Of a stretch of 64,000 nt of DNA, positions 7,500 through 15,813 are shown one piece after another (position 1 is the first letter of the stretch; the number at the start of each line of letters is the position of its first letter). The position numbers and the translations under genes were made by a program. The notes below the pieces were generated by a model. The model did no database searches and had not been told where the DNA came from. It saw nothing but the letters and a program-made list of their open reading frames with translations. The stretch comes from Candidatus Enterococcus huntleyi (GTDB lineage Bacteria > Bacillota > Bacilli > Lactobacillales > Enterococcaceae), in contig NZ_MAEJ01000028.1 of NCBI RefSeq assembly GCF_009933175.1, positions 1 to 64,000 on the forward strand, given 5' to 3'.

Positions 7500-8228
7500 A
7501 TGCTTAAGACAGAAAATTTGAGTGTCTATTATAACGATTTTTTAGCGTTAGAATCGGTTTCGTTTTCTATTGGAAAAGGGACCATGACTGGAATTATCGG
7601 ACCTAATGGTGCTGGCAAGTCAACTCTATTGAAAGCCATGCTGCACATTGTTTCGCATCAAGGAACAGTGTTGATTGATCATAAAGAAAGTAAGAAACAA
7701 TTGAAGAAGGTGGCTTATGTGGAACAGAAAGCTGCGATTGATTACACGTTTCCCATAGAAGTGAGGGAATGTGTTTCACTTGGAACCTATGCGGAGAAGA
7801 AACTTTTCCAGCGAATCACCGATAAAGAATGGGCGAAAGTCACAGAAGCCTTGAAGATGGTGGATTTAGAAGAATATGCGCATGAACAAATAGGCGCTTT
7901 GTCTGGTGGACAGTTTCAACGGGTGCTGATTGCCCGCTGCCTTGTTCAAAATGCTGAGTATATCTTTTTAGATGAACCATTTGTTGGGATTGATTCTGTT
8001 AGCGAGAGAATTATTATGCGTACATTAAAGCAATTGAAGGCGGAAGGTAAGACAATTTTGATCGTTCATCATGATTTGAGTAAAGTCAGTGATTACTTTG
8101 ATGAAGTCTTGATTATAAATAAGAATTTAATCACTCATGGCAGCGTGACAGCTGTTTTTACTGAAGAAAACTTGCAAGAAGCTTATGGCGACACCTTATT
8201 TATTGGCAAAGGAGGAGGGGCAACATGA
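7500..8228 (+). CDS. efaC: Metal (Mn/Zn) ABC transporter ATP-binding protein
   Basis: ATPase of a manganese/zinc importer of the EfaCBA/MntABC type. The 242-residue product has the Walker [10 protein letters not shown] (about 36-44), the signature LSGGQFQR (about 135-142), the Walker [10 protein letters not shown] and the switch histidine in VHHDLS. The start is ATG 7500 after AGGAGGAAG. It overlaps the permease start by 4 nt (ATGA), indicating translational coupling. An EfaR-like operator lies 33 bp upstream. The symbol follows the enterococcal operon; the metal specificity is inferred. Confidence 0.93.
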   Translation: MLKTENLSVYYNDFLALESVSFSIGKGTMTGIIGPNGAGKSTLLKAMLHIVSHQGTVLIDHKESKKQLKKVAYVEQKAAIDYTFPIEVRECVSLGTYAEKKLFQRITDKEWAKVTEALKMVDLEEYAHEQIGALSGGQFQRVLIARCLVQNAEYIFLDEPFVGIDSVSERIIMRTLKQLKAEGKTILIVHHDLSKVSDYFDEVLIINKNLITHGSVTAVFTEENLQEAYGDTLFIGKGGGAT

Positions 8229-9079
8229 TTCAAAATTTCATCAACGGATTACATGATTTTCATTTTTTGCAGAACGCCGTTATCACCGCAGTGGTTATCG
8301 GGATTGTCTCTGGCACCATCGGCTGTTTCATCATCTTACGAGGCATGTCTCTGATGGGCGACGCCATTTCACATGCCGTTTTACCAGGCGTTGCTTTATC
8401 GTATATTTTAGGAATTAATTTTTTCATCGGCGCGATTTTATTTGGTCTGCTAGCCTCGGTCTTGATTACTTTTATCAAAAATAATAGCGTCATTAAAGGG
8501 GACACGGCGATTGGTATTACCTTCAGCTCATTTCTAGCTCTAGGTGTGATTCTGATTGGTGTAGCCAATAGTTCGACTGACTTATTCCATATTTTATTTG
8601 GAAATATATTGGCGGTACAGGATGTCGATAAATGGATTACCCTAGCTGTTTCGTTGATCGTATTGCTGGTTGTGGCACTCTTTTTCAAAGAATTATTGAT
8701 TACTTCCTTTGATCCATTAATGGCTAAAGCAATCGGGATGAACGTCAACTTTTACCATTATCTATTAATGATTTTACTGACCTTAGTTGCCGTGACAGCT
8801 ATGCAAAGTGTCGGCACAATCTTGATTGTCGCGCTGCTGATTACACCGGCAGCTACAGCCTATTTGTATGCGACAAGTCTCAAGAAAATGATTATCATCT
8901 CTTCACTATTAGGTGCTGGCGCCTCACTTATTGGCTTATTCATTGGCTATAGTTTTAATATTGCCGCAGGTTCCAGTATTGTGCTTACTTCTTCGGCGAT
9001 GTTTGCCATCAGTTTTTTGATCTCACCTAAGCAAAATATTTTGAGAATGAGAGGAAAAAAATCATATGAAAAAAGCTAA
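8225..9079 (+). CDS. efaB: Metal ABC transporter permease
   Basis: A 284-residue ABC-3 family permease with about eight to nine membrane segments. The family segment [22 protein letters not shown] is present in two recognisable pieces ([22 protein letters not shown]). It starts inside the end of the ATPase gene, and its end overlaps the lipoprotein gene by 14 nt, so the three proteins are made from one message. It forms the membrane channel for the ion delivered by the lipoprotein. Confidence 0.93.
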   Translation: MIQNFINGLHDFHFLQNAVITAVVIGIVSGTIGCFIILRGMSLMGDAISHAVLPGVALSYILGINFFIGAILFGLLASVLITFIKNNSVIKGDTAIGITFSSFLALGVILIGVANSSTDLFHILFGNILAVQDVDKWITLAVSLIVLLVVALFFKELLITSFDPLMAKAIGMNVNFYHYLLMILLTLVAVTAMQSVGTILIVALLITPAATAYLYATSLKKMIIISSLLGAGASLIGLFIGYSFNIAAGSSIVLTSSAMFAISFLISPKQNILRMRGKKSYEKS

Positions 9080-10013
9080 AAAAACGATTGGCGTTGTCAG
9101 TTTCTGCCTAATTATTTTTCTATTAAGTGCTTGTTCTACTAGCGATAAAACCAACGAGACAAACACATCTAGTGAAAAATTACAGGTGGTTGTGACCAAT
9201 TCAATTCTGAGTGATATGACACAAACCATTGCCGGGGATAAAATTGACCTGCATAGTATTGTTCCTGTGGGCAAAGATCCACATGAATATGAACCTTTAC
9301 CTGAGGATATGAAAAAGGCATCGAAAGCTGACTTGATCTTCTATAATGGTCTAAATCTAGAAACAGGTGGGAATGCCTGGTTTACGAAACTCATGGAAAA
9401 TGCCAATAAAAAAGAAAATCAAGATTATTTTGCTGTGAGCGAAGGGGTTGAGATTCTTTATTTAGAAGAGGCAAATGAGGCTGGAAAAGAAGATCCTCAT
9501 GCTTGGTTAAACTTGGAAAATGGGCAAATCTATGCGAAAAATATTGGCAGACAGCTAATGGAAAAAGATCCGGCTAACCACGCCTATTATCAAGCTAATT
9601 TGGATCACTATTTAAAACAATTGGCTGAGTTAGATCAGGAAGCAAAATCAAAATTTGCGACGATTCCGATTGACAAGAAAATGATTGTCACAAGTGAAGG
9701 TTGTTTTAAATATTTTTCTAAAGCCTACGGCATCCCTTCGGCCTATATTTGGGAGATTAACACAGAGGAAGAGGGAACACCGCATCAAATAAAAGAACTG
9801 GTTGAGCAATTACGCGCCACTAAAGTGCCTGCTTTATTTGTCGAGAGTAGTGTCGATGATCGACCGATGAAAACAATCTCAACAGATACCAATATCCCAA
9901 TTTATGCCACCATATTTACTGACTCAGTTGCCGAAAAAGGTCGCGATGGGGATAGTTATTATGCAATGATGAAATGGAATCTTGATAAAATCGCTGAAGG
10001 GCTTTCAAAATGA
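9066..10013 (+). CDS. efaA: Metal-binding lipoprotein (EfaA-type adhesin/solute-binding protein)
   Basis: Cluster A-I metal solute-binding protein anchored by a lipid. The 315-residue protein has a signal peptide ending in LLSACS (lipobox, Cys about 23). The expected metal ligands are present: a histidine in GKDPHEYEP, one in EDPHAWLN, a glutamate in the TSEGCFKYF region and an aspartate near the C-terminus in [13 protein letters not shown] or IFTDS. It captures Mn2+ or Zn2+ for the adjacent permease; EfaA is also a known antigen in enterococci. ATG 9066 lies inside the permease gene. No clear terminator follows before the cysK promoter. Confidence 0.92.
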   Translation: MKKAKKTIGVVSFCLIIFLLSACSTSDKTNETNTSSEKLQVVVTNSILSDMTQTIAGDKIDLHSIVPVGKDPHEYEPLPEDMKKASKADLIFYNGLNLETGGNAWFTKLMENANKKENQDYFAVSEGVEILYLEEANEAGKEDPHAWLNLENGQIYAKNIGRQLMEKDPANHAYYQANLDHYLKQLAELDQEAKSKFATIPIDKKMIVTSEGCFKYFSKAYGIPSAYIWEINTEEEGTPHQIKELVEQLRATKVPALFVESSVDDRPMKTISTDTNIPIYATIFTDSVAEKGRDGDSYYAMMKWNLDKIAEGLSK

Positions 10014-10078
10014 ACAAACCGAAAATCCTGCCACTAAGTATTTTTAACCAAGGAAACCCTTTCTGATTAGAAAAAAAG

Positions 10079-10108
10079 TTGACAATTTTTATTCATAATG
10101 AATAAATA
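10079..10108 (+). promoter_or_regulatory. cysK promoter with palindrome between the hexamers
   Basis: TTGACA (10079-10084) and TAAATA (10103-10108) form a promoter with an 18-bp spacer. The perfect palindrome TATTCATAATGAATA (10090-10104) fills the spacer and could be an operator. The regulator is unknown; a CymR-type cysteine regulator is one possibility. Confidence 0.55.
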
Positions 10109-10198
10109 GAAAGAAATAATATTCGCCAATTTAGCAGGGCTGTTGTATTATAGAAGGTGAGAGTTGTATATTTTTTTCAAATCAAGGAGGAGAAAAAT

Positions 10199-11131
10199 AT
10201 GACACAAATTTATAATTCAGTAACGGAACTAATCGGCAAGACACCTGTTGTGAAGTTAAATCGGATGGTACCCGAAGATGCAGCAGAAGTCTTTGTTAAA
10301 TTGGAATTCTTTAATCCAGGAAGTAGTGTCAAAGATCGAATTGCTTTAAGCATGATCGAAAAGGCTGAAAAAGAAGGAACACTTCAAGCTGGCGCAACAA
10401 TTATTGAACCAACTTCAGGCAATACGGGGATTGGTTTAGCGATGGTTGGTGCAGCAAAAGGCTACAAAGTCATCATTGTTATGCCTGATACGATGAGTGT
10501 TGAACGCCGGAAATTAATGCTTGCCTATGGAGCAGAGTTAATTTTAACTCCAGGTGCTGATGGGATGAAAGGGGCAATTGCTAAAGCGACAGAACTAGCA
10601 GAAGCGGAAGGCTACTTTATGCCGTTGCAATTTGATAACCCAGCAAATCCTGATGTGCATGCAAAAACAACCGGTAAAGAAATCCAAGAAGTCTTTGGTA
10701 CCCAAGGTCTCGACGCATTCGTTTCAGGAATTGGCACAGGTGGGACGATTACAGGTGCCGGAAACGAATTGAAACGCGTTTACCCAGCAATCAAAGTCTA
10801 TGCTGTGGAACCAACAGAATCACCTGTTTTAGCAGGTGGCCAACCTGGACCCCATAAAATTCAAGGAATTGGTGCTGGCTTTGTTCCTAAAGTTTTAGAT
10901 ACTAACGTTTATGATGAAGTGTTGGGTGTTTCAAGTGAGGATGCCTTAGAAACGGCTCGTAAAGTAGCGACTGAGGAAGGGATTTTAGTTGGAATCTCAT
11001 CTGGAGCAGCTATTTATGCCGCACTTGAAGTCGCTAAAAAATTAGGCAAAGGAAAGAAAGTCTTAGCGATTGTGCCAGATAATGGTGAACGTTACCTTTC
11101 AACCGCTCTATATGCGACAGATAGCGAATAG
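10199..11131 (+). CDS. cysK: Cysteine synthase A (O-acetylserine sulfhydrylase)
   Basis: Makes cysteine from O-acetylserine and sulfide using PLP. The 310-residue product has the PLP lysine in [11 protein letters not shown], the substrate loop [10 protein letters not shown], the phosphate-binding [12 protein letters not shown] and a C-terminal [12 protein letters not shown] place the start at ATG 10199, eight bases after AAGGAGGA; a longer frame from 10157 has no ribosome binding site. It is monocistronic, with its own promoter about 95 bp upstream and a terminator hairpin after it. Confidence 0.96.
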   Translation: MTQIYNSVTELIGKTPVVKLNRMVPEDAAEVFVKLEFFNPGSSVKDRIALSMIEKAEKEGTLQAGATIIEPTSGNTGIGLAMVGAAKGYKVIIVMPDTMSVERRKLMLAYGAELILTPGADGMKGAIAKATELAEAEGYFMPLQFDNPANPDVHAKTTGKEIQEVFGTQGLDAFVSGIGTGGTITGAGNELKRVYPAIKVYAVEPTESPVLAGGQPGPHKIQGIGAGFVPKVLDTNVYDEVLGVSSEDALETARKVATEEGILVGISSGAAIYAALEVAKKLGKGKKVLAIVPDNGERYLSTALYATDSE

Positions 11132-11200
11132 TTTCCGTCTATTTTCTTCGCTAAATTGATAGAAATTAGAAGAAATTACTTTTTGATAATCTCATGAAAT

Positions 11201-11257
11201 CAGAACTAGCTATCTAGTCTTCAATTTTGATGATTAGTAGCTAGTTTTCTGTTTTTT
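11201..11257 (+). terminator. cysK terminator
   Basis: CAGAACTAGCTA (11201-11212) pairs with TAGCTAGTTTTCTG (11238-11251). An inner imperfect stem lies between them, and a T-run (GTTTTTT) follows. Confidence 0.7.
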
Positions 11258-11410
11258 AGCGATTTATGAAAAATGTAGGATTAAAAAAATTCAAAATATA
11301 CAATAAAAAGGGGTAATAACTGATTATTTTGCAGATTAATCGCTAAATATAGTAGTAATTTTTATGAAAAAATAGTATTATCAAAGAAGACTAAATTAGG
11401 AGGCGCTTTG

Positions 11411-11854
11411 ATGAGTAACACAATGGTTAAGGACGCTATTTCAAAGTTAAAAAAAGCCAATATCCGAATTACCCCTCAACGTTATGCAATCTTGGAATAT
11501 TTAATTGAAAATCGGACCCATCCGACAGCTGATGAAATCTATAAATCTTTAGAACACCAATTTCCTAATATGAGTGTTGCTACTGTTTATAATAATTTAC
11601 GTCTTTTTACAAAGATCGGTTTTGTTAAAGAAATGAGTTACGGCGATGCATCCAGTCGTTTTGATTTTAGTTCAAATCGTCACTATCATGCAATCTGCCA
11701 AAGCTGCGGCAAAATTGTCGACTTTCATTATCCAGGTTTAGAGGATGTTGAGATGGCGGCTAGCGAACTAACGGGCTTTGAGATTAACGAACATCGTTTA
11801 GAATTATATGGGACTTGTCCTGACTGTCAAGCAGCCGAAAAAGAGGAAGCTTAA
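11411..11854 (+). CDS. perR: Peroxide-responsive Fur-family repressor PerR
   Basis: A 147-residue metal-dependent repressor that senses hydrogen peroxide through oxidation of its metal-site histidines. The regulatory-site residues fall at exactly the Bacillus PerR positions: His37, Asp85, His91, His93 and Asp104, where Asp rather than Glu at 104 favours PerR over Fur. The structural zinc site is Cys96/Cys99/Cys136/Cys139. The winged helix includes MSVATVYNNLRLF. The start is ATG 11411, seven bases after AGGAGG, chosen over the TTG at 11408. No consensus PerR box was seen upstream. A long untranslated stretch and terminator follow. Confidence 0.94.
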   Translation: MSNTMVKDAISKLKKANIRITPQRYAILEYLIENRTHPTADEIYKSLEHQFPNMSVATVYNNLRLFTKIGFVKEMSYGDASSRFDFSSNRHYHAICQSCGKIVDFHYPGLEDVEMAASELTGFEINEHRLELYGTCPDCQAAEKEEA

Positions 11855-11968
11855 TCCTTTAACTATCTTTCTATAGAAAAAGACTAGCTGACAACAAGAT
11901 CAAAATTCAGGCAGCACGCGTACGTAATAACAGGGCAGCCGTGCCACAAGTAAATATCTATAATTGAG

Positions 11969-12007
11969 AAAATCTAACTTCTATTCTCAGAAGTTAGATT
12001 TTTTGTT
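11969..12007 (+). terminator. perR terminator
   Basis: AAAATCTAACTTC (11969-11981) pairs perfectly with GAAGTTAGATTTT (11990-12002), and TTGTTTT follows. Confidence 0.9.
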
Positions 12008-12108
12008 TTGTGAAATTGCTTAATAATTTAGCTAGTTTATCCAAAAACAGGTGTCATCAAGTCTGATAATAAAGCTTTTTACAAAAGAATGATTATTTGA
12101 AAATATTA

Positions 12109-12122
12109 TTGTGAATTCACAA
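12109..12122. promoter_or_regulatory. Perfect palindrome upstream of nox
   Basis: TTGTGAATTCACAA resembles the two half-sites of the redox regulator Rex (TTGTGAA, TTCACAA), but the usual 4-bp spacer is missing. It lies about 35 bp before the putative -10. It is a candidate operator only. Confidence 0.4.
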
Positions 12123-12210
12123 GCAAAAATATGTTTCTTCTTCTTTAGATTTGTTATAGTGAATAAGTCAACAAGTTGGCAAACACTATAAAACGAAAGA
12201 AGGCGTAACA

Positions 12211-13563
12211 ATGAAAGTAGTCGTAGTAGGATGTACCCATGCTGGAACTTCTGCAATTAAGAGTATTTTATCAAATCACCCGGAGGCCGAAGTAACCGTT
12301 TACGAACGTAATGACAACGTATCTTTCCTATCGTGTGGGATTGCATTATATGTAGGAGGCGTGGTGAAAGACCCTGCTGGCCTTTTCTATTCAAGTCCTG
12401 AAGAATTAGCTTCCCTTGGTGCTACCGTTAAAATGGAGCACGATGTTGAGTCAATTGATGTGAATGCGAAAACAATCACAGCTAAGAATTTAAAAACAGG
12501 TGAAGTCGAATCTGCTTCTTACGATAAATTAGTCATGACTACTGGTTCATGGCCAATCATTCCGCCAATTGAAGGCATCCAGTCAGAAAATATTTTACTT
12601 TGTAAAAATTATAATCAAGCAAATGAGATTATTGAGAAAGCCAAATCGGCTAATAAAATTGTCATCGTCGGTGGTGGTTACATCGGGATTGAATTAGTTG
12701 AAGCCTTTGCTGAATCAGGCAAAGATGTGACATTAATTGATGGCTTAGATCGTATTTTAAATAAATATTTAGATAAACCATTTACCGATGTCCTAGAAAA
12801 TGAGTTAGAAAAGCAAGGCGTAAAATTAGCTTTAGGTGAGAATGTTCAACAATTTATCGCCGATGAAGAAGGCAAAGTTAAAACTGTTGTGACACCCAGT
12901 CAATCATTTGATGCCGATATGGTCATCTTATGTGTTGGTTTCAAACCAAACACTACTTTAATCGATGGACAAATCGAAACATTGCCAAATGGGGCAATTA
13001 AAGTCAATGAATATATGCAAACAAGCAATCCAGATGTCTATGCAGCAGGGGATTCAGCTGTTGTTCATTACAACCCAAGTGGTACGCAAAACTATATTCC
13101 ATTGGCAACAAATGCCGTTCGTCAAGGCTTATTAGTCGGCTATAACTTGACTGAAAATAAATTAGCTTACCGTGGCACGCAAGGAACATCTGGTCTTTAC
13201 CTATTTGGTTGGAACATTGGTTCAACTGGTGTGACAAAAGAAAGCGCACAAATGAATAATTTAGAAGTGGACGCAACTTTATTCGAAGACAATTACCGTC
13301 CAGAATTTATGCCAACAACTGAAAACGTGAAAATGTCATTAGTCTATGAAAAAGGCACAAACCGCATTGTTGGGGCTCAATTCATGTCTAAATACGACAT
13401 CACTCAATCAGCGAATACTTTGTCATTAGCCGTTCAAAATAAAATGACTGTGGAAGATTTAGCAATCTCAGATTTCTTCTTCCAACCACATTTTGATCGT
13501 CCATGGAACTACTTGAATCTATTGGCGCAAGCTGCCTTAGAAGATATCAAAAAAAGAGGCTAA
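12211..13563 (+). CDS. nox: H2O-forming NADH oxidase
   Basis: A flavoprotein that oxidises NADH with four-electron reduction of O2 to water, regenerating NAD+ in aerated lactic acid bacteria. The 450-residue sequence closely matches the known enterococcal Nox as I recall it. It has the N-terminal FAD site VVVGCTHAGTSA, the redox cysteine Cys42 in SFLSCGIALY, the NADH site VIVGGGYIGIE and the second FAD site YAAGDSA. The C-terminal dimer domain contains NTLSLAVQNKMTVEDL and FFFQPHFDRPWN. The start is ATG 12211 after an AGAAGGCG site. It is monocistronic, closed by a hairpin terminator. Confidence 0.96.
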   Translation: MKVVVVGCTHAGTSAIKSILSNHPEAEVTVYERNDNVSFLSCGIALYVGGVVKDPAGLFYSSPEELASLGATVKMEHDVESIDVNAKTITAKNLKTGEVESASYDKLVMTTGSWPIIPPIEGIQSENILLCKNYNQANEIIEKAKSANKIVIVGGGYIGIELVEAFAESGKDVTLIDGLDRILNKYLDKPFTDVLENELEKQGVKLALGENVQQFIADEEGKVKTVVTPSQSFDADMVILCVGFKPNTTLIDGQIETLPNGAIKVNEYMQTSNPDVYAAGDSAVVHYNPSGTQNYIPLATNAVRQGLLVGYNLTENKLAYRGTQGTSGLYLFGWNIGSTGVTKESAQMNNLEVDATLFEDNYRPEFMPTTENVKMSLVYEKGTNRIVGAQFMSKYDITQSANTLSLAVQNKMTVEDLAISDFFFQPHFDRPWNYLNLLAQAALEDIKKRG

Positions 13564-13603
13564 TGTTTAGCTTTATACAAGAGAAATAGCTTATAATAAG
13601 AAG

Positions 13604-13644
13604 CGAAGGAGTGGGACAAAGGTTCTGCTCCTTCGTATTCTTTT
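13604..13644 (+). terminator. nox terminator
   Basis: CGAAGGAG (13604-13611) pairs with CTCCTTCG (13628-13635), followed by TATTCTTTT. It ends directly before the next gene's ribosome binding site. Confidence 0.8.
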
Positions 13645-13662
13645 ATGAATGAGGTGGCAGGT

Positions 13663-14304
13663 TTGAGTGTTAAAACAATCGGGATTCGTAGTTTTTATGC
13701 ATTATTAGGTGTTTTTATTTTAGGATTAGGAGCTGCTCTTTTACGGATTAGCAGTGTCGGTTTAGATCCTTTTACAGCCGCAAACATTGGCGTTGGTGGT
13801 AAACTGGGCCTTTCTTTAGGGGTCTATCAATTAAGTCTTAATGCCCTTATTTTAGTTTTAGTTTTTCTATTTGGCCGAAAATACATTGGTATTGGAACAG
13901 TCATCAATATGGTCTTAACTGGCTTCTTTATTGATTTCTTTACGTGGTTATTTACGAGTGTTTTACACGTTCCTATCACAAGTGTTTCGAGAATTATTTT
14001 GTTGATTTTCGGCGTCCTTATTTTTACGTTTGGTGCCTCCTTTTATATGTCAGCTAAATTAGGCAATGCTCCTTATGATGCTATTGCCCCAATCCTTGTG
14101 GATCGATTCGGCGTTCATTATCGGATTATTCGCATCATCCAAGATGTTTTGTTCATGCTGATTGCCTTTCTTTTTGGCGGTCCAGTTGGTCTAGCGACAA
14201 TTATTAATGCCTTCTTTACCGGACCGTTGATTACCTTTTGGGATGAGAAAGTCAGTCAACCGTTGATAGAAAAAAGTGTCAAAAAGCTGTCTGATGAAAA
14301 CTAA
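13663..14304 (+). CDS. YczE/DUF6198-type integral membrane protein
   Basis: The 213-residue product has about five to six membrane helices. It carries the family features GLGAALLRISSVGLDPFTAANIG (in pieces, for example GLGAALL and SVGLDPF), FGASFYMSAKLGNAPYDA and a second half with FGGPVGLATIINAFFTGP. The family is related to YitT/YczE proteins; transport substrate or role is not established. I favour TTG 13663 as the start because GAGGTGG lies five bases before it. The alternative ATG 13645 is preceded only by the T-run of the nox terminator. It ends at its own terminator. Confidence 0.82.
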   Translation: MSVKTIGIRSFYALLGVFILGLGAALLRISSVGLDPFTAANIGVGGKLGLSLGVYQLSLNALILVLVFLFGRKYIGIGTVINMVLTGFFIDFFTWLFTSVLHVPITSVSRIILLIFGVLIFTFGASFYMSAKLGNAPYDAIAPILVDRFGVHYRIIRIIQDVLFMLIAFLFGGPVGLATIINAFFTGPLITFWDEKVSQPLIEKSVKKLSDEN

Positions 14305-14326
14305 GGATAAATAAGTCACTGGATAT

Positions 14327-14360
14327 AAAGTAATCACTCTTTCGAATGATTACTTTTTTT
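14327..14360 (+). terminator. Terminator of the YczE-type gene
   Basis: AAAGTAATCA (14327-14336) pairs with TGATTACTTT (14347-14356), followed by Ts. The -10 TATACT of the next gene lies just downstream (14363-14368). Confidence 0.88.
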
Positions 14361-14393
14361 AGTATACTAGAGTAGAAAGTGGGGGACGTCCAT

Positions 14394-15095
14394 ATGACAT
14401 CTTTACAGGAGTATTTAGAAGCTGGCCAAACAATCATTTCTAATTTGTTGCTGAAGAACTATTATCGCTTAGGAATGAAAAACCAGGAATTTTTGTTATG
14501 GCTTCAATTATATAGACTACAAAATCAAGGAGATTTATTTCCAGATTTGACCGTGATCGCTGAGGATATGGGTGTGACAACCGATCAAATTTTTCAATCG
14601 TTAGACAAATTAGAGTCCAAAAATTTTTTAAAGATTGAAACTTTTACCGATGCACAGGGCAAGAAAAGAGACCGTTATAATTTATCTTACACTTTCGAAA
14701 AGTTGTCGATACTTGAAGAGCAGGACAAGTTTAAAACGGAACAAAAAAATGAAAAAGATTCGATTAAAGAGTTGTATCGTTCAGTGGAACAAGAATTTGG
14801 ACGGCCTTTATCGGCGATTGAATTTCAACGAATTGGCGAATGGCTTGAGGTCGATCATTATTCCTCAGAATTGATTCAACTGGCGTTGCGCGAAGCCGTT
14901 CTTAGTCAAGCCTATAATCTAAATTATATTGATCGGATTTTGCTTTCTTGGGAAAGAAAAAATATTAAAACAAAGCAGCAGGTACTAGAGGAGCAACGTA
15001 AAAGAAAGCAATTATTGATGCAAAAAGAAATAGAGCAAGCAGACACAAAGAAACCATTACCAATAATTTCAATTGAAAACTGGCTAGATGATTAA
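14394..15095 (+). CDS. dnaD: DNA replication initiation protein DnaD
   Basis: In Firmicutes DnaD helps load the replicative helicase and remodels DNA at initiation and restart. The 233-residue protein has an N-terminal winged-helix oligomerisation domain (about 1-105, LLLKNYYRLGMKNQEFLLWLQLY). A C-terminal DnaB_2/DnaD domain follows (about 120-205) with the conserved tail segment LNYIDRILLSWERKNI. The start is ATG 14394 after GTGGGGGAC. It is followed 12 bp later by nth, the conserved Firmicute dnaD-nth pair. Confidence 0.95.
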   Translation: MTSLQEYLEAGQTIISNLLLKNYYRLGMKNQEFLLWLQLYRLQNQGDLFPDLTVIAEDMGVTTDQIFQSLDKLESKNFLKIETFTDAQGKKRDRYNLSYTFEKLSILEEQDKFKTEQKNEKDSIKELYRSVEQEFGRPLSAIEFQRIGEWLEVDHYSSELIQLALREAVLSQAYNLNYIDRILLSWERKNIKTKQQVLEEQRKRKQLLMQKEIEQADTKKPLPIISIENWLDD

Positions 15096-15107
15096 GGGGG
15101 AAGAGCA

Positions 15108-15758
15108 GTGTTAAATAGTGAAAAAACCATGATTGCAATAGAAGAGATGTACCAGTTGTTTCCCACTGCTCACGGAGAGCTTACTCATCAATCGTCGTTT
15201 GAATTATTGATTGCAGTAATTTTGAGTGCCCAAGCGACAGATGTTTCTGTCAATAAAGCGACACCCGCTTTATTTGCTGCCTACCCAACACCTCAGCGAC
15301 TTGCGGATGCACCTATCGAAGATATCATACAAAAGATTAAAACAATCGGTTTGTATCGGAATAAAGCGAAGAATATCAAAGCTTGCGCCCAACAATTGTT
15401 AGATAATTTCCATGGGGAGGTTCCTCAAACCAGAGAAGAATTGATGAGCCTTGCAGGAGTCGGCCGGAAAACGGCTAATGTCGTCTTAGGTGATGCATTT
15501 GGCATTCCAGCAATTGCTGTCGATACTCATGTTGAGCGAGTCTCGAAGCGTTTAAGAATCTGTAAATTAAACGCCAACGTTTTAGAAGTCGAAGATACGT
15601 TAATGAGAAAAATCCCTAAAGAACTTTGGGTCAAAACGCACCATACAATGATTTTCTTTGGACGCTACCACTGTTTAGCACGAGCACCCAAGTGCGATAT
15701 TTGTCCATTATTATCGATGTGCCAAGAGGGTAAAGACCGTATGAAATTAGCCAAATAA
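15108..15758 (+). CDS. nth: Endonuclease III
   Basis: A DNA glycosylase/AP lyase that removes oxidised pyrimidines. The 216-residue protein has the helix-hairpin-helix LMSLAGVGRKTANVV with catalytic Lys121, catalytic Asp139 in AVDTHVERV, and the [4Fe-4S] cysteine pattern C-x6-C-x2-C-x5-C in CLARAPKCDICPLLSMC. The start is GTG 15108 after AAGGGGGAAG. It is co-transcribed with dnaD and ends at a terminator shared with the convergent pbp1A. Confidence 0.96.
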   Translation: MLNSEKTMIAIEEMYQLFPTAHGELTHQSSFELLIAVILSAQATDVSVNKATPALFAAYPTPQRLADAPIEDIIQKIKTIGLYRNKAKNIKACAQQLLDNFHGEVPQTREELMSLAGVGRKTANVVLGDAFGIPAIAVDTHVERVSKRLRICKLNANVLEVEDTLMRKIPKELWVKTHHTMIFFGRYHCLARAPKCDICPLLSMCQEGKDRMKLAK

Positions 15759-15771
15759 AAAAATTCAAACT

Positions 15772-15809
15772 AAAAAGGCGTGAGACCTATCAAAGTCTCA
15801 CGCCTTTTT
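15772..15809. terminator. Bidirectional nth / pbp1A terminator
   Basis: AAAAAGGCGTGAGAC (15772-15786) pairs perfectly with GTCTCACGCCTTTTT (15795-15809). T-runs occur on both strands, so it can end both convergent units. Confidence 0.95.
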
Positions 15810-15813
15810 ATTA

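Larger units (their letters stand above)
11855..12210. other. perR-nox intergenic region
   Basis: No gene is seen. It contains the perR terminator (11969-12007), a 14-bp palindrome (12109-12122) and the probable nox promoter (-10 TATAGT at 12155-12160 with a poor -35). The stretch 11880-11960 has no recognisable function. Confidence 0.6.

Noticed and set aside
8260-8748. 162-codon minus-strand ORF
   Set aside because: Shadow of the efaB permease; composition follows the opposite strand's codons.
13645-13662. ATG 13645 as the start of the YczE-type gene
   Set aside because: It directly follows the nox terminator T-run without a ribosome binding site; TTG 13663 has GAGGTGG at proper distance.
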